Assembly: GCA_028274465.1 (NCBI GenBank)
Contig: CM051455.1
Location: forward strand, 112,466,261-112,530,260
Reading direction: 5' to 3'
DNA: 64,000 bases
From: Plantago ovata
Taxonomy: Eukaryota > Streptophyta > Magnoliopsida > Lamiales > Plantaginaceae
Positions 41,651 to 53,952 of the stretch are shown here, one piece after another. A program made the position numbers and the translations under genes. How positions within the stretch are numbered: position 1 is the first letter of the stretch; every line of letters begins with the position of its first letter. The notes under the pieces are model-generated. The model did no database searches and had not been told where the DNA came from. It saw only the letters and a list, made by a program, of their open reading frames with translations.

Positions 41651-42513
41651 CTTTACTGAGGATAACTGATGTTGTATGCCTTTGAAGTGCAATACTCGGT
41701 TATGTACTGGTTTACGAACTCAGTACCATGGTCTGTTCTTATGACTTTTACCTTGTCATTTTTCATGACTTCAAACTTATTCAGCAAGTTAGGTATTTCA
41801 GTCCTTGTTTCAGACTTTTGCTTGATAAATACTACCCAAGTGAATCTTGAATAGTCATCTACCACCACCAGACCATACTTCTTACCAGCATAGCTTGTTG
41901 AAGAAGATTCAAACAAGTCCATGTGCAAGAGTTGTAAATGTTTTGTAGTTGATGGTACTGCCTTGTTCTTGAAAGAAGACTTGGTTTGCTTTCTTTGCTG
42001 ACATGCATTGCAAACACTATCCTTCTTAAAAGTAACCTTAGGTAATCCAACTACAAGTGCCTTTTTAGACAGCTTATTCAGCGTCTTGAAGTTCAGGTGA
42101 CTTGTTCGTTTATGTCATAACCATGCTTTTTCAGCAAGGCAATCATGATCTGAGACAAGGAATTTTTCAACGATAATAACCTTCTTTGTCTCAAAGTCTA
42201 TAAGTTTACATTCATCACTTTTGATTTTGATGAAGTAACCTTTGTCAGCGAATTGACTCATGCTGAAAAGGTTAAACTTAAGATTTTTGACATAAAGAAC
42301 TCCCGAAATGGTAATGCATCCTAACTTCACGTCACCATAACCTTTAGTAGAACCAAAGCCTCCACCAGCAAACCTTATTGTTGGAACTTTAGACCACCGT
42401 CTATAGTTTATAAGGTTTTTCTTGTTGCCCGTCATGTGCTTTCCACAACCACTGTCAAAGTGCCAAATTGCATTGTTTGTCTCCGTGGCTGAAGTCTGCA
42501 CAATCAAGAGCAA
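41651..42513 (-). pseudogene. pol: Element H protease and integrase N-terminal and core part
   Basis: In sense: retropepsin-like protease with WHFDSGCGKHMTGNK (42430-42470), FAGGGFGSTKGYGDVKLG and LKFNLFSMSQFADKGY; then the pre-integrase/zinc region in a shifted frame (42050-41930); then the integrase core with MHMDLFESS, VVVDDYSRFTWVVF and IRTDHGTEFVN, which gives the two catalytic Asp residues. The catalytic Glu should fall in the first residues of the part beyond solo LTR I1 (below 40241). A stop at 42115 and at least one frameshift break the frame. Confidence 0.85.
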
Positions 42514-43930
42514 ACAAGTTAATTATCCAATATTGGATGTCCATTAACATGTTCAAGAAAGCGTCCAGTGGAAACCCAAGTCTTGAGTTTTTCGACTTTG
42601 ACTTGTTTTCTACTTGCTGAGGAGCTAGAATGTTTTGAGCCGAAAGACTTTTGATCATTGCTAGTCAAGTCCACTTTTTGATGTGGTGTCTTGCTCGGTT
42701 GACCTTTTTGCTGAACATACTTTTCAGTAAGTTCTTTTCTGGCAAAGTACCTTCTAGTCCTAGCGTTTTGAGTTTTGTCAGAACTCTTAGGCTTGGTTTT
42801 GTTCATCTCTTTGAAGTATCTTTGCTGACTTTGCTTATACTCATGAGAAAAGTGACTTTTCTTGGTTTTGAAACCAAGTCCACTTTTCGGAGAATGCTGA
42901 GCTTTTGTCTCGGCAACCTTACTTGATTCAGGTTTGTCAGCAAAGGTCTTCTGATTACTTTTAGTAATCTTGCCTTTTGACTAAACAAATTGCTTTTCAG
43001 CAACTTGTTTGGCGGAATGCTTTACAACATCCTTTTTCTTAACAATTTGCTTTTTAGCAACCTGTTTACCTTTTAAAGCCTTGTTACTTTGACTAACAAC
43101 AGCTGGCTTTACGGTTGTAGGTACTTGATTGCATATTTCAGCAACCTTAGATTGACCAATTTGATAGAGTTCTGATCGACCACTATCAGTTGCACGAATA
43201 AAGGTAATAGGTGATTTGTCTTTTCTCAAGATTATTTCATCATCACCTTCATACGTTGCACCTAAACCTTCTTTATGAGATGGGTCTCTCAGATAAGACT
43301 TTAGTTCAGTCAGCGTATTACTTGCATCAGCATAAGATATGAAATTGATTTTCATCCTTTTCATTTCTTGTATTTCAGCAAGTAACTTTAGAATTGAGGA
43401 CTGATACTCTTCCAATTCTATTACCATTTGAGAATCCTTCTCTGTAGCTTCAACAATTAACTTCTTGAGATGCAATATTTCAGCATCCTTCTTTTCTGAC
43501 TATTCTTTCAGCAAAACATACTTTTCAGTAGTTTGCTTGGTCAGAGTTTCAGAATTCTGTAGTTTCTCTTGCTGTTTGCTCAGAGTTTTCTAAAATCTTT
43601 CGATTTCTCCTTGAATTCTATCAAGGTCAATATCATCTTCACTTTGTGAGTCAGAGTCATAGGTAGGACAATTTACCTGACCGGCCATGAGGCAAAATTT
43701 GTAGTTTGACACATCTGGATAAGCTCCATAGCTACTCCACAAACTTTCTTGATCTCTACATCAAGAGTGGCTTCTTCTTCTTCAGTGTCTGAGTTCTCTA
43801 CCTCACTGTCTTCAGAACTAGTATCAATGCAAAGCGCATCGATTTTTGCTTGAAGCTTTTTCTTTTCTCCAACAATCAACGCCCTTTTGAACTTCTTCTT
43901 CTTTTCAGCAGATTTGCCTTTCAGCAAAGG
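42514..43930 (-). pseudogene. gag: Element H extended gag region (coiled coil and basic spacer)
   Basis: Pieces at 43927-43673, 43475-42981 and 42806-42519. The first is Glu/Asp-rich after the zinc knuckle (SEDSEVENSDTEEEEATLD). The second begins with a heptad-like coiled coil (LKKLIVEATEKDSQMVIELE) and ends in Lys/Val-rich repeats (KGKQVAKKQIVKKKDVVKH). The third is basic and Ser-rich. Such a long spacer between zinc knuckle and protease is characteristic of Sireviruses. Frameshifts lie near 43640-43490 and near 42510, with a TAG near 42981. Confidence 0.75.
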
Positions 43931-44936
43931 ACAATTTGCTTTGAAGTGTCCAGGCTTTTTGCAGTAAAAGCAGAGATCATTGGCAGCTGCTGGTTCTTCA
44001 GAAGAATTTGCTTGCTGAGCTTGCTTGTTCAGCTAGCTAGCTTCATTCTTGTATTTATGGTAGTTGTTACCAAGATGCTTTTTCAGCTTCTCTTTTGCTT
44101 TTCGCCTTTCAAGTTCCTTACTGTTGAATTTCTTCATGTTTTTAACAACTAAAGCATTTTCATCAGCAGGCTCTTTATCATTCTTCTTTTCAGCAGATGA
44201 CGGCTTTGCAGCAAGAGCAATGTTTTGCGATATTTCAGCAAACACATTTTCTCTTTGCTTTGTCTCGTAGTTGACAGTAGCAAGATGAGAGAACAACTCT
44301 GTAGGTGTGATATTTGGCATTTCTTGATTATAATAGAAATTCTGAGTATCGATCCATTCTTGGTTCCGACTTCTAATAATGGTTTTCACCTTCTCAGAAT
44401 CTGAATAGAGGTTTCCAACTCCTAAGCCAGCCATCTCACTTACTAGAGTTGTGAATCTAAAATCCAAGTCTTCCAGTGACTCATTTGTACCTTGTTTAAA
44501 GTTCTGGAACTTTAACTTAAGCACTTCGAGTTTATTTTCCTTGTTTTTGTCAGATCCAGAGCAAAGATCTTGAACCATTTTCCAAGCTTCCTTAGCTGTT
44601 TTGGCACCCCCACAGTTTGCACTGTATAGTATCTGGAGTTGATCGAATAATGATGTTTCTTGCTTGGCCATCAAGACGGAATCTTTTGGCTTCATCGGAA
44701 GTCCATTCCTCTCTTGGTTTTGGAACGACAGTATCGACTGGTTCACCTAAGATAGTTTCCTTTCCAGCTTCTGTGGTTTTGTGAGGAAAACTTCTCTCAA
44801 GTATAGTGATTTTGATAGGTCCATCATTTATGACAGTAACCATCTCATCACTAATGGCCTCAAGATGTAGCATCATGTTGTTTCGCCATTTTTCATAGTT
44901 TTCCAGCTTCAGCAAGGGAGCGTCTCCTAAAGACAT
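43931..44936 (-). pseudogene. gag: Element H gag, N-terminal part with zinc knuckle
   Basis: Starts at ATG 44936 (MSLGDAPLLKLENYEKWRNN), the usual copia Gag opening. Frame one continues to RRLDGQ-type residues near 44650 and then shifts to the frame read from 44746, with SGSDKNKENKLEVLKLKFQN, GTNESLEDLDFRFTTLVSEM and a basic helix (FNSKELERRKAKEKLKKHL). TAG at 44033-44035 interrupts it. After it, the CCHC knuckle CFYCKKPGHFKANC reads at about 43975-43932. Gag would package the element RNA. Confidence 0.85.
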
Positions 44937-45032
44937 CCTGTCAGCAAAAGACTACCAAACTAATGAAGTGAGAGTGATTTATGGAAAGCACCTAAGGGGA
45001 TCTAGGTTCAGTGCTGAAGGTTAAAGAACCTC

Positions 45033-45044
45033 GCTCTGATACCA
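45033..45044 (-). other. Primer-binding site of element H
   Basis: TGGTATCAGAGC in sense, two bases after the LTR end CCAACA; initiator tRNA-Met type. Confidence 0.85.
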
Positions 45045-45046
45045 CT

Positions 45047-45098
45047 TGTTGGTCCCTTTAAACAACAAGAAAAGACTAGAGCGGGGGGGGGGGGGGGT
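45047..45098 (-). repeat. 5' LTR of element H, U5 end fragment
   Basis: TGTTGGTCCC marks the LTR terminus on the plus strand. The fragment is cut by element J at 45099; the LTR continues at 57118. A run of 15 G (45083-45097) lies at the insertion point. Confidence 0.75.
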
Positions 45099-47777
45099 TG
45101 TAAGAAAATATGGTCAGAGTTACCCCTAGGGTACGCAGCGGAATTTAAAAAAATTTCTTAACATGCAGGTTAATTGATCATGTATATAGCGTACATATTA
45201 AACACGTTAATCAGAAGACTTACAATGCTCCAAAAGCAAGCACATGTACCAAGTCTTCGTAATAGTCTGGTGAATCTTCTCCTTCGTCGAAGTCGAAGAT
45301 ATCTGCAATACTTTGATTATCTGCGAGACAATAAAAGTTAGTTTCCAGCTCCTTGAACCTCAACTTTGGTATCCACGGATGAACAGCTTATCGGAAAGAA
45401 TGCTATGATATTCTTTGTGTGGCCAAGAAGATGGGGTGGCGGTTTTCCTCCGGTGAGGGTGGCGCGCGTGTGGCTTGTAAGAGGTAGGGGAGAGCTTTTT
45501 ATTTTCTCTAAGAAAACTGGTGGAAAGAATGATCTCAAAGTTCATCATCAAAGCTCTCTAATAGTCTACTATATATATTAGTCAATAGAAGCCTAAAGAA
45601 TAATCAATTAGACTTCATAAAGGAATAAGAATCTAATTCTTATCGCACTAGGAAACCAATTCAAGTCTAGATTCATTCCCAATCAAATTAAAACTCAATC
45701 AGGAAAATCTAACTTATCCCTTGACTTCTAACAGAGGAAGGAGTCGAACTCCTTCGCCTACTGCAGCTGCGCGTGCGCGCGTCCAAGGGGGATAGGTGGG
45801 TCCCGATTTTGGGACCCACTTATAATTCTAAGGCAATTCAAACTCCAAGTAGATTTTGCCCATGTGCATATATTAATTCTAAATTAACATATCCTTTCAA
45901 ATCAAACTTCTATTATATTTCTAAAATATAATCTTTAATTGTATTTACATAAAATACAATTAATCAGCCAATTCAATTAATAATTTCAAGAATGCTAGGA
46001 TATTCTTTGTGTGGCCAAGAAGATGGGGTGGCGGTTTTCCTCCGGTGAGGGTGGCGCGCGTGTGGCTTGTAAGAGGTAGGGGAGAGCTTTTTATTTTCTC
46101 TAAGAAAACTGGTGGAAAGAATGATCTCAAAGTTCATCATCAAAGCTCTCTAATAGTCTACTATATATATTAGTCAATAGAAGCCTAAAGAATAATCAAT
46201 TAGACTTCATAAAGGAATAAGAATCTAATTCTTATCGCACTAGGAAACCAATTCAAGTCTAGATTCATTCCCAATCAAATTAAAACTCAATCAGGAAAAT
46301 CTAACTTATCCCTTGACTTCTAACAGAGGAAGGAGTCGAACTCCTTCGCCTACTGCAGCTGCGCGTGCGCGCGTCCAAGGGGGATAGGTGGGTCCCGATT
46401 TTGGGACCCACTTATAATTCTAAGGCAATTCAAACTCCAAGTAGATTTTGCCCATGTGCATATATTAATTCTAAATTAACATATCCTTTCAAATCAAACT
46501 TCTATTATATTTCTAAAATATAATCTTTAATTGTATTTACATAAAATACAATTAATCAGCCAATTCAATTAATAATTCCAAATCATTAATTGAGCCACAA
46601 ATTATTATAATTAATTCAAAATCAATTATAATTCATCAATCACAATTAATTCTAAATTAATTGCGATTTCATCTTCAAGGATATTCGGATAAGCTGAATC
46701 ACCACACAGTGTGACCCATAGGGCCTCATTGTATTAAGCAAGTCCTAGACTAGGCAAAATGGAATTCCTAGACGGTTCCATTTGCAATATTAATACATGA
46801 GGACGTTTGAGATGTTTCTCAAAGCAAACCCTTTCGTTGTGAAGTCTGTTGCGCTCAACGCGGCGATGGTAATGTCCCTTCATCTGACTGACTCGAATGC
46901 ATCTAGGATCGATGAAGTGTCTATCCCAATAATACATCCACGGGCGTCTTCAGCGAGTTGCTTGGTGAATCCAATATCTATTATGACTATCATAATAATA
47001 TTGATACACTGGCCAGCGGTTTTACCAATCACAACTATGAACGACCTTGAGAAGTGCTCTCCTGTGCTACACATGAGAGATGAATCCTTCACAGAATCAC
47101 TTATCATCCCCATTTGTATGTAGCCATAATCCTGGATCGTGTCTTGGGTCAACTGCTTATTCAGAGCTGACATTGACGGGTCCACCAAGGATATGGGGCA
47201 ACAAATGTGATGATAAAGTCCTGTAAGTCCAAAGGACGACTGGCATCACTTCGACAACTTTCTTGTTCCCATAGACACTTCGGTGTAGAGTATACATCGA
47301 TGGGAGTTTCCGGTGGGTACTTCCATTGTTCGGTAATCACCCTTCGAACAACTATGCGGAGTTATGGGAACGTTTCTTGATTGTCCAACAATCAGTTCCG
47401 TAGCCGTGGGATCGGCTCACACTTGCTCTAACAAGTATAACCTCCACGCATACTAGTCTTAGCTGGTTCATTCAGATCCCTACATCCGAGATGAACCTCG
47501 ACTAGGGAGAGTTTGGGATAGATGATAACTCACACAGCTCCCACTATCTGTGTGATCGGTCATCTATCCGAGGGGACATGTTTAATATCAATACAGACAT
47601 GAATAGAGATATGACATGCTGTATGCCTGGTGTAATATAAATATGAAAGTGATACTCAATAGTCAAACAACAAACATATATTATATTACGTTGACATTTG
47701 TAATAGTACATATATGCCATTAATAAGGGTTGCATGCCCTTAATAAAGATTGTCTCTAGGATATATATACACTATCA
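45099..47777 (-). repeat. 3' LTR of element J, with internal duplication
   Basis: Preceded in sense by the polypurine tract GTCCAAGTGGAAGAT (47792-47778). Units 45401-45992 and 45993-46584 are a tandem repeat, explaining the extra length over the 5' LTR. ORFs inside it also occur in the other LTR but in low-quality frames. Confidence 0.9.
45401..46584. repeat. 592-bp tandem duplication in element J 3' LTR
   Basis: The two units look nearly identical: both contain TGGGGTGGCGGTTTTCC, ACTGCAGCTGCGCGTGCGCG and TGGGTCCCGATTTTGGGACC. The single unit of the 5' LTR (55331-55930) differs at many sites. Confidence 0.9.
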
Positions 47778-47792
47778 ATCTTCCACTTGGAC
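47778..47792 (-). other. Polypurine tract of element J
   Basis: GTCCAAGTGGAAGAT in sense, directly before the 3' LTR; it overlaps the end of the RNase H frame. Confidence 0.8.
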
Positions 47793-49352
47793 TAGAGCCA
47801 GTCACCTTTATGCTTAATACCTAGATTATCATAATGTCTTAAGTGGATATCCACTGATAAGACCTTGGTGAAAGGATCTGCCACGTTGTCCGTGGTTGAG
47901 ACACGTTCTACACTAACTTCTCCTCTATCAATAATCTCACGTATAACGTGATATTTTCTAAGTACATGTTTGTTCTTGTTTGTAGATCTAGGCTCCTTGG
48001 CTTGAGCGATGGCGCCCGTGTTGTCACAATAAATCGTTATTGGACTAGGAGCAGGAACAACCCTCAATTCCTTCAAGAACATTGAAATCCAGACAGCTTC
48101 TTTCGATGCTTCTGATGCGGCAATGTACTCGGCTTCTGTGGATGAGTCAGCAATCGTGGCGTGCTTAGAACTCTTCCAACAGATAGCTCATATGTTCAAT
48201 TTGAATACGTATTCTGTCTGTGACTTAAATTCATCAGGATCTGATTCAAATCCAGCGTCGACATAACCAGACATCTTTAATTCTGGTTCTCCACCAAACA
48301 CCAAGAACATTTCCTTAGTCCGTCGAAGGTACTTAAGAATGTTCTTTACAGCAGTTCAGTGAGGTACTCCTGGATTCTGTTGGTGTCGACAAGTGACACT
48401 AAGCGCATATGCCACATTTGGCCTTGTGCAATTCATTGCAACATTATAGACCCTACTGCCGAAGCATAGGGCACACGACTCATTGCCTTTCTTTCTTCAT
48501 CAGTTTTAGGACTATCCTTAACTGATAGCACGATCCCATGCCTAGCTGGGAGAAATCCTCTCTTTGAGTCGTCCATCTTAAAACGCTTCAGTATTTTGTC
48601 GATGTAGGTGGACTGTGTCAATCCTAACATCCTCTGGGATCTATCTCTATAGATCTTTATCCCTAGGATGTAGTTCGCTTCACCCAAGTCCTTCATTGAG
48701 AAGGTACTTGATAACCAAACTTTAGTCTCTTCTAGCATAGAGACATTGTTTCCCATGATCAAAATGTCATCAACATAAATAATCATGAAAACGACTCCCT
48801 TGTCAATGTGCCTAGTATAGACACAGGGATCTTCTACGCTTCTGACGAAGTCAAACGATTTGACAGCTTCATCAAAGCGGATATTCCAGCTCCTGGACGC
48901 TTGCTTTAGCCTATAGATGGATCTCTGTAATTTGCATACAGCAGTTGGCCTGATTTTACTAATAAAACCTTCCGGCTATACCATATAGACCTCTTCCTCA
49001 AGGTTGCCATTGAGGAAGGCAGTCTTTACATCCATCTGCCAGATCTCATAATCATAGAAGGCAGCTATCGCAAGTAGAATTCGAATGGACTTCAATTTTG
49101 CTACCGGTGAAAAGGTTTCATCGTAATCGATGCCATACCTTTGCGTGTAGCCTTTCGCCACAAGTCTAGCCTTGTGGTTTGTACCTTGCCTTCGGCATCT
49201 GTCTTTCATTTAAAGACCCATTTGCACCCAATAGGTCTAACCCCTTGGGGCAAGTCTACCAAGCTCCAAACTTGGTTCAGGTACATGGAGTCCATTTCCA
49301 ATTCCATGGCCTCTTGCCATTTGTCTGAGTCAATATCATTTATTGCCTCTTT
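47792..49352 (-). pseudogene. pol: Element J reverse transcriptase and RNase H
   Basis: In sense: WQEAMELEMDSMYLNQVWSL region (49352-49210), then [38 protein letters not shown], a premature TAG at 48976-48978 in the conserved VYM-Q-PEGF context, and YVDDILIMGNN with the active site at 48766-48777. RNase H pieces include the TEAEYIAASEA segment and end with STNKNKHVLRKYHVIREI and ADPFTKVLSVDIHLRHYDNLG. Frameshifts lie near 49210 and between 48433 and 48082. The copy cannot make active enzyme. Confidence 0.88.
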
Positions 49353-51022
49353 CTAGGTCTCGGGATCTTCCCGATCTGATAAGCCAACATCAAGTTCCCT
49401 GATGTCTTCTATCATAAGGCTTTTCTTCTGAGGTCCTTTTGGGATCCTCTTCGACCTACGGAGCTCGACTGGTGCTTCTGTCGGCGTTTCTGGTGCATTC
49501 CTTTTCTGACTTCGTGTAACACGAACATTATCAGTGGGTACTGATACAGCCGGTCGCGTGCTACGACCCCGTTCCCTAGCGGGAGGCTGCACTTGTGCAA
49601 CTTGTTGCACAGGTTAGTTGACAACAGGTTCTATTGGTGTGGTTTCAACTGTTGATCTAATCACAGGACTCCCACTGACTATGACATGCCGAGCAAGTGT
49701 CATATCATTACCCTTGTCTGCTTCGAAAGCTCCCACTGAACTTGAGTCCAAATCAGAAGATTTAGAGAACTCATGTTCGCGCGTGTCAAAGTCTTGAATT
49801 TCTTCAAGTACTATCATGTCATCTAACCTCTCTTCTTCGAGGTATTCTGCTTCTAAAAACTTGACGTTTCTAGATACTATCACCTTGTGATCTTCAGCAT
49901 GATAGAATTCATAGCCTCTCGTCTGACGAGGATAGCCTATGAAATATACTTTGACACCCTTGGCATCTAACTTATCAGTGAGCATCAATTTGACTATCGC
50001 AGGACAGCCCCAAGGTCTAAGATAGCCCAGTGAGGGCTTCTTTCCTTTCCATAACTCATAAGGAGTTTCTCCACTGATTTAGATGGTACACGGTTCAGAA
50101 TGTAGATTGCAGTTTGTAGTGCATATCCCCATAGATATTTAGGAAGAGTCGAGAATCCAATAATTGATCTCACCATGTCTAACAGGGTTCGATTCCTTCT
50201 CTCAGACACACCATTTAATTGTGGTGTTCTAGGAGGGGTCCATTACGATTGAATTCCATTCTCCTTCAAGTAGTCGATAAATTCTTCACTAAGGTATTCA
50301 CCTCCTCGATCTGATCGAAGAGTGACTATCCTTAGGTTCAATTCATTCTCGACCTCATTCCTAAACTCCTTGAATTTCCCAAAGGTCTCAGATTTATTCT
50401 TCATAAGATAAATATATCCATACCTTGAGAAATCGTCAGTAAAGGTAACGAAGTAAGGATAACCTCCACGTGCTTGGACTTTAAAGGGTCCACATACATC
50501 GGTATGTATGAGCTCTAAGCAGCGAGTGGCACGAACACATTGTCCAACAAAAGGTTTGTTCATCATCTTACCCTGAACATATGATTCGCATGTACCATAT
50601 GATTCAAAATCAAATGGTTCTAAGTAGTTCAACTTCCTTAGTCTTTGAATCCGTGTTTCATTGATATGGCCTAGCCGACAATGCCATAAATAAGATGGAT
50701 TATTCTTCCTACTTGAAGACGGTTGCTTGTTATGTATTTGAAATAAAGGTAGACTACTTTTCAAAATATATAAACCATTCACTAAGCGAGCTTTTCCATA
50801 ATACTGGTCATTTAATGAAAAATAACAAGTATTATTAGCAAATCGAAAGGAAAAACCCAAATTGTCCAACAATGGAATGGAAATAATATTTCTGACAATG
50901 GATGGAACAAAATAAACCTTATCAAGTTCTAAACATTGTCCTGATGGTAAATCTATCTTGCAGCATCCAACGCGTTTGGCTTCAACTGGATTGCCGTTCC
51001 CAACATGCAAGTCGATTTCACC
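49353..51022 (-). pseudogene. pol: Element J integrase and linker
   Basis: In sense: LWHCRLGHINETRIQRL and the Cys pair (CESYVQGKM) of the HHCC zinc domain (the second motif has lost one Cys). The core has ELIHTDVCGP, TLRSDRGGEY and NGVSERRNRTL for the D-D-E residues. A hydrophilic linker follows (GYPRQTRGYEFY, LEEERLDDMIVLEEI) and an Arg/Pro-rich stretch (RRSKRIPKGPQKKSL). TAA at 50243-50245, a frameshift near 50070, a stop at 49614 and a stop at 49353 break the frame. The frame upstream joins that of gag, so gag-pol was one ORF. Confidence 0.87.
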
Positions 51023-51895
51023 TTACTTGACTAGCCCGTGTTCAATTAGCCCCTGCACATTATTACAAATGTGTGAGCCACAGGCTGTATCTAATACCCA
51101 ACCATTGGAGTCAAAAGTAGTCATGTTCATTTCAATAACAAACATACCTGAGCTAGAAGCCGGCGGCTTCTTAGCTTGATCTGCCCTTAGCTTAGGGCAA
51201 TCTTTCTTCCAGTGGCCCTTGAGTTTGCAATAGAGACAAATCTCCATCCTAAGTCGAAACTTATCCATCTTACGATTGCGTCCATTCTTGCCACCCTTGT
51301 TCCTTTTGGGTCTACCATTGACCCTTAGAAACTCGTTGGCAATGGGTTTCTCAGCAATCGACTCTGTTGCTACACCGACATTAGGATTCTGAATAGATTG
51401 CAACAATCTTTGCACGATCAAGATAATGGAAGCCTTAGCTTCTAGCTACAATCCATATCCAACAAGTTGAAAGAGAAAATCAATCAATGACTTGACTTGT
51501 TCAGGTGACAGCTCCTCTGTCCCAAGTCTTTGGATAAGCATGATCTTGATAGCTTCGAACCCTTCACACATCCTTGGAGTATCCAAGAATGAGGAGAGAT
51601 ATCTCACAATCTCATACGGTTCCTTGTCTCGACATGGTCCAACCATATTGTCAGACATTGCATTCAGCAACAAATTCTTTACAAACTCGGCCCTTTCCAC
51701 TGACATTTCATAATAGCAATCACAGGTTGCCGTAGTGAATTCAGTGGGAGGTGGAGGGATAGGTTCGTCTAACACATACTCAACCTCGTTGTACCATAGA
51801 ACCTTTCGTACCTCATGGATCCAATCCACGTAGTTTGGTCCTGTTAGCTTTTGCAACTCCAAGTTGGCAATAAGCTCGGAGGACAGTATAGCCAT
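51023..51895 (-). pseudogene. gag-pro: Element J gag and protease
   Basis: Starts at ATG 51893-51895 (MAILSSELIANLELQKLTGP), after the leader; an earlier in-frame ATG at 51943 is less likely. The Gag continues with NYVDWIHEVRKVLWYNEVEY. TAG at 51446-51448 is premature because the same frame continues with LLQSIQNP, a basic stretch (NGRPKRNKGGKNGRNRKMDK), the CCHC knuckle CLYCKLKGHWKKDC near residue 220, and the protease active site WVLDTACGSHICNN. TAA at 51023-51025 ends the open part within the protease. Confidence 0.87.
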
Positions 51896-52453
51896 TTCTA
51901 TTTTCCTAAGGAGAAATAATATAGAACGAAAATAATAAATCAACTATTGAAATACTATTTCTAAATACACAGTCAACATAACTAAACAACAAGGTCCTTT
52001 AGCTGTTTAGCTCCCACTATTTTCACATATGATTGCCCCCAAAACAAACATACGAGTAATGTCCAACAAGTTACCGTAGTGGCCAAGATCCAAATCCATA
52101 CTATGCTATACTCCAACGGGGGCTGGTCGCATAGCATAATATGACCGGTAGGACTATCCAATTGCGTCACGCAACTCTTGGGTGTTAAATCTAATTTAAC
52201 CCGATGCTCTACATATTGTACCTATCGAGGTCGCTAGATACAATATGCAGTAAGTTATAACCATAGGCTTACTCTAATATGACGATCATTGCGAGTCTGC
52301 ACGACGAGGTCGCCAATATAGGGAAACGCAATGAAAGTTCAGAATTAAAGCACCCCATGGAAAGCATCTCAGAAACATATACATATACATATTTCTGCAC
52401 TTATATTGGTTGGAGTTTATGAGGGTTGTTATTAGTCATCTACAAACAGATAA

Positions 52454-52616
52454 GGGCGCCTCCTACCCATCATGCATGAGCGGTTTACACGTAATGGATG
52501 CCGCCTATCCATTCTAGTTCTAAACGCGGTCAAGTACATAATGAGCGCCGCCTACCCATATATAAAAATATGCGGTCCGACAAATAAGAGGGCGCCGCCT
52601 ACCCTCGTATGCATAG
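52454..52616. repeat. Tandem repeats of about 42-47 bp in the J leader
   Basis: Four copies of GCCKCCTAYCC start at 52458, 52500, 52547 and 52594, and several are followed about 20-30 bp later by GCGGTY. The last copy runs into the G insertion and continues with CGGTCG at 54311. Confidence 0.75.
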
Positions 52617-53424
52617 TGATGAAACGGAATTTGTCAGATTCTAATTAATCAAATAAATTTGTATTTAGCCAAAGGCAATTCACAACTACAACGAAAACCG
52701 TAGTGTAGCAGTAGAATAACCTCGAGTGTCGATCTCTAAGGACTATAACTAGCTTTATCTAATCTAACTTAAGAATATAAAATCAACAGACGACTTAGCA
52801 AAGGTTTTTCTTAACAGATAATGGAGATTGATGATAGTATGGTCATTCAAAGCATAGCAGGTTAATAATCATGCATAAATTCCCCGGTTTTGCATAGAGA
52901 TCTTTGATCAATGAGTTGTCCAATTATAATTATTCAACACTACGAAGATATAGATTTAGATAGATCAAAGATCAATGAATTGTCCAATTGTGTTCAGTAA
53001 TTATTCAACACTACGAAGATAGAGATTTAGATAGATCAAAGAAATAAAACAATAACTCTAGGTATAATGCGCGATATAGCCATTAGCATAATTATTAACC
53101 CTTCGCTAAGAAATCACATACTATCACCAACGAGAAGTTTAGCTACTCATAGTTGTCATGCAATCAACACAAATCATACCACGAATGAATGAAAACATGA
53201 TGAAAGATATATAAATATAAATAGAAAAACTGTAAGATACAATGTTACCGAAGGTTGTCAATCTCCGAAGAATCGTGATCTTACAAGCTCCAAACTGCTA
53301 AGAAAAAGTATCTCCTAAGCTAAGAACCCCCAGAACAGACTCTGGAGAATTCCGACCTAAAACTACAGAGAAAGGTGAGAGAAAAGGTCTGGAAAAGTAT
53401 GAAAAACGGAGAAAACTGAGCTCA

Positions 53425-53434
53425 TATATATAGG
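53425..53434 (-). promoter_or_regulatory. TATA box, copy 1 of solo LTR G
   Basis: TATATATAGG (plus strand), followed by palindromes at 53447-53512. Confidence 0.6.
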
Positions 53435-53446
53435 CATTCGAATTGT

Positions 53447-53512
53447 ATTGGGCGAAGGGCCCCACACACCGGGCGATTCGCCCCCACGTCCCGGGCGACT
53501 CGCCCGGGAGTA
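53447..53512. repeat. GC palindrome block, solo LTR G copy 1
   Basis: Includes CCGGGCGATTCGCCC and CCGGGCGACTCGCCCGG; one unit fewer than copy 2. Confidence 0.8.
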
Positions 53513-53849
53513 AATTTCGGCCCTTTACACGTTTTCGACGCGTTTTTGGATTTCTTCCCCTTTTCGGACTCAGTTTATGCCTTCTAGTGACCTTTTAGCC
53601 TTCAGACTCGACCCTTAAACTTCAAATCCTATCCGGAATCTTTCAGATACTCCAATTAGGCTTCTGGAACACCAATTCCTTGTCTATCTCCGAAGAATCG
53701 TGATCTTACAAGCTCCAAACTGCTAAGAAAAAGTATCTCGTAAGCTAAGAACCCCCAGAACAGGCTCTGGAGAATTCCTACCTAAAACTACAAAGAAAGG
53801 TGAGAGAAAAGGTCTGGAAAAGTATGAAAAACGGAGAAAACTGAGCTCA

Positions 53850-53859
53850 TATATATAGG
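53850..53859 (-). promoter_or_regulatory. TATA box, copy 2 of solo LTR G
   Basis: TATATATAGG (plus strand), in the second 425-bp unit. Confidence 0.6.
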
Positions 53860-53872
53860 CATTCGAATAGTG

Positions 53873-53952
53873 TGGGGCGAAGGGCCCCACACACCGGGCG
53901 ATTCGCCTGGTATGGGGCGATTCGCCCCACGTCCCGGGCGACTCACCCTGGA
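53873..53952. repeat. GC palindrome block, solo LTR G copy 2
   Basis: CCGGGCGATTCGCCTGG, TGGGGCGATTCGCCCCA and CCGGGCGACTCACCCTGG in tandem. Confidence 0.8.

Noticed and set aside
45033..45044. Possible tRNA-Met gene fragments at primer sites (also 25172, 32246, 55015)
   Set aside because: Only the 12-base complement of the tRNA 3' end is present, next to LTRs; no tRNA fold.
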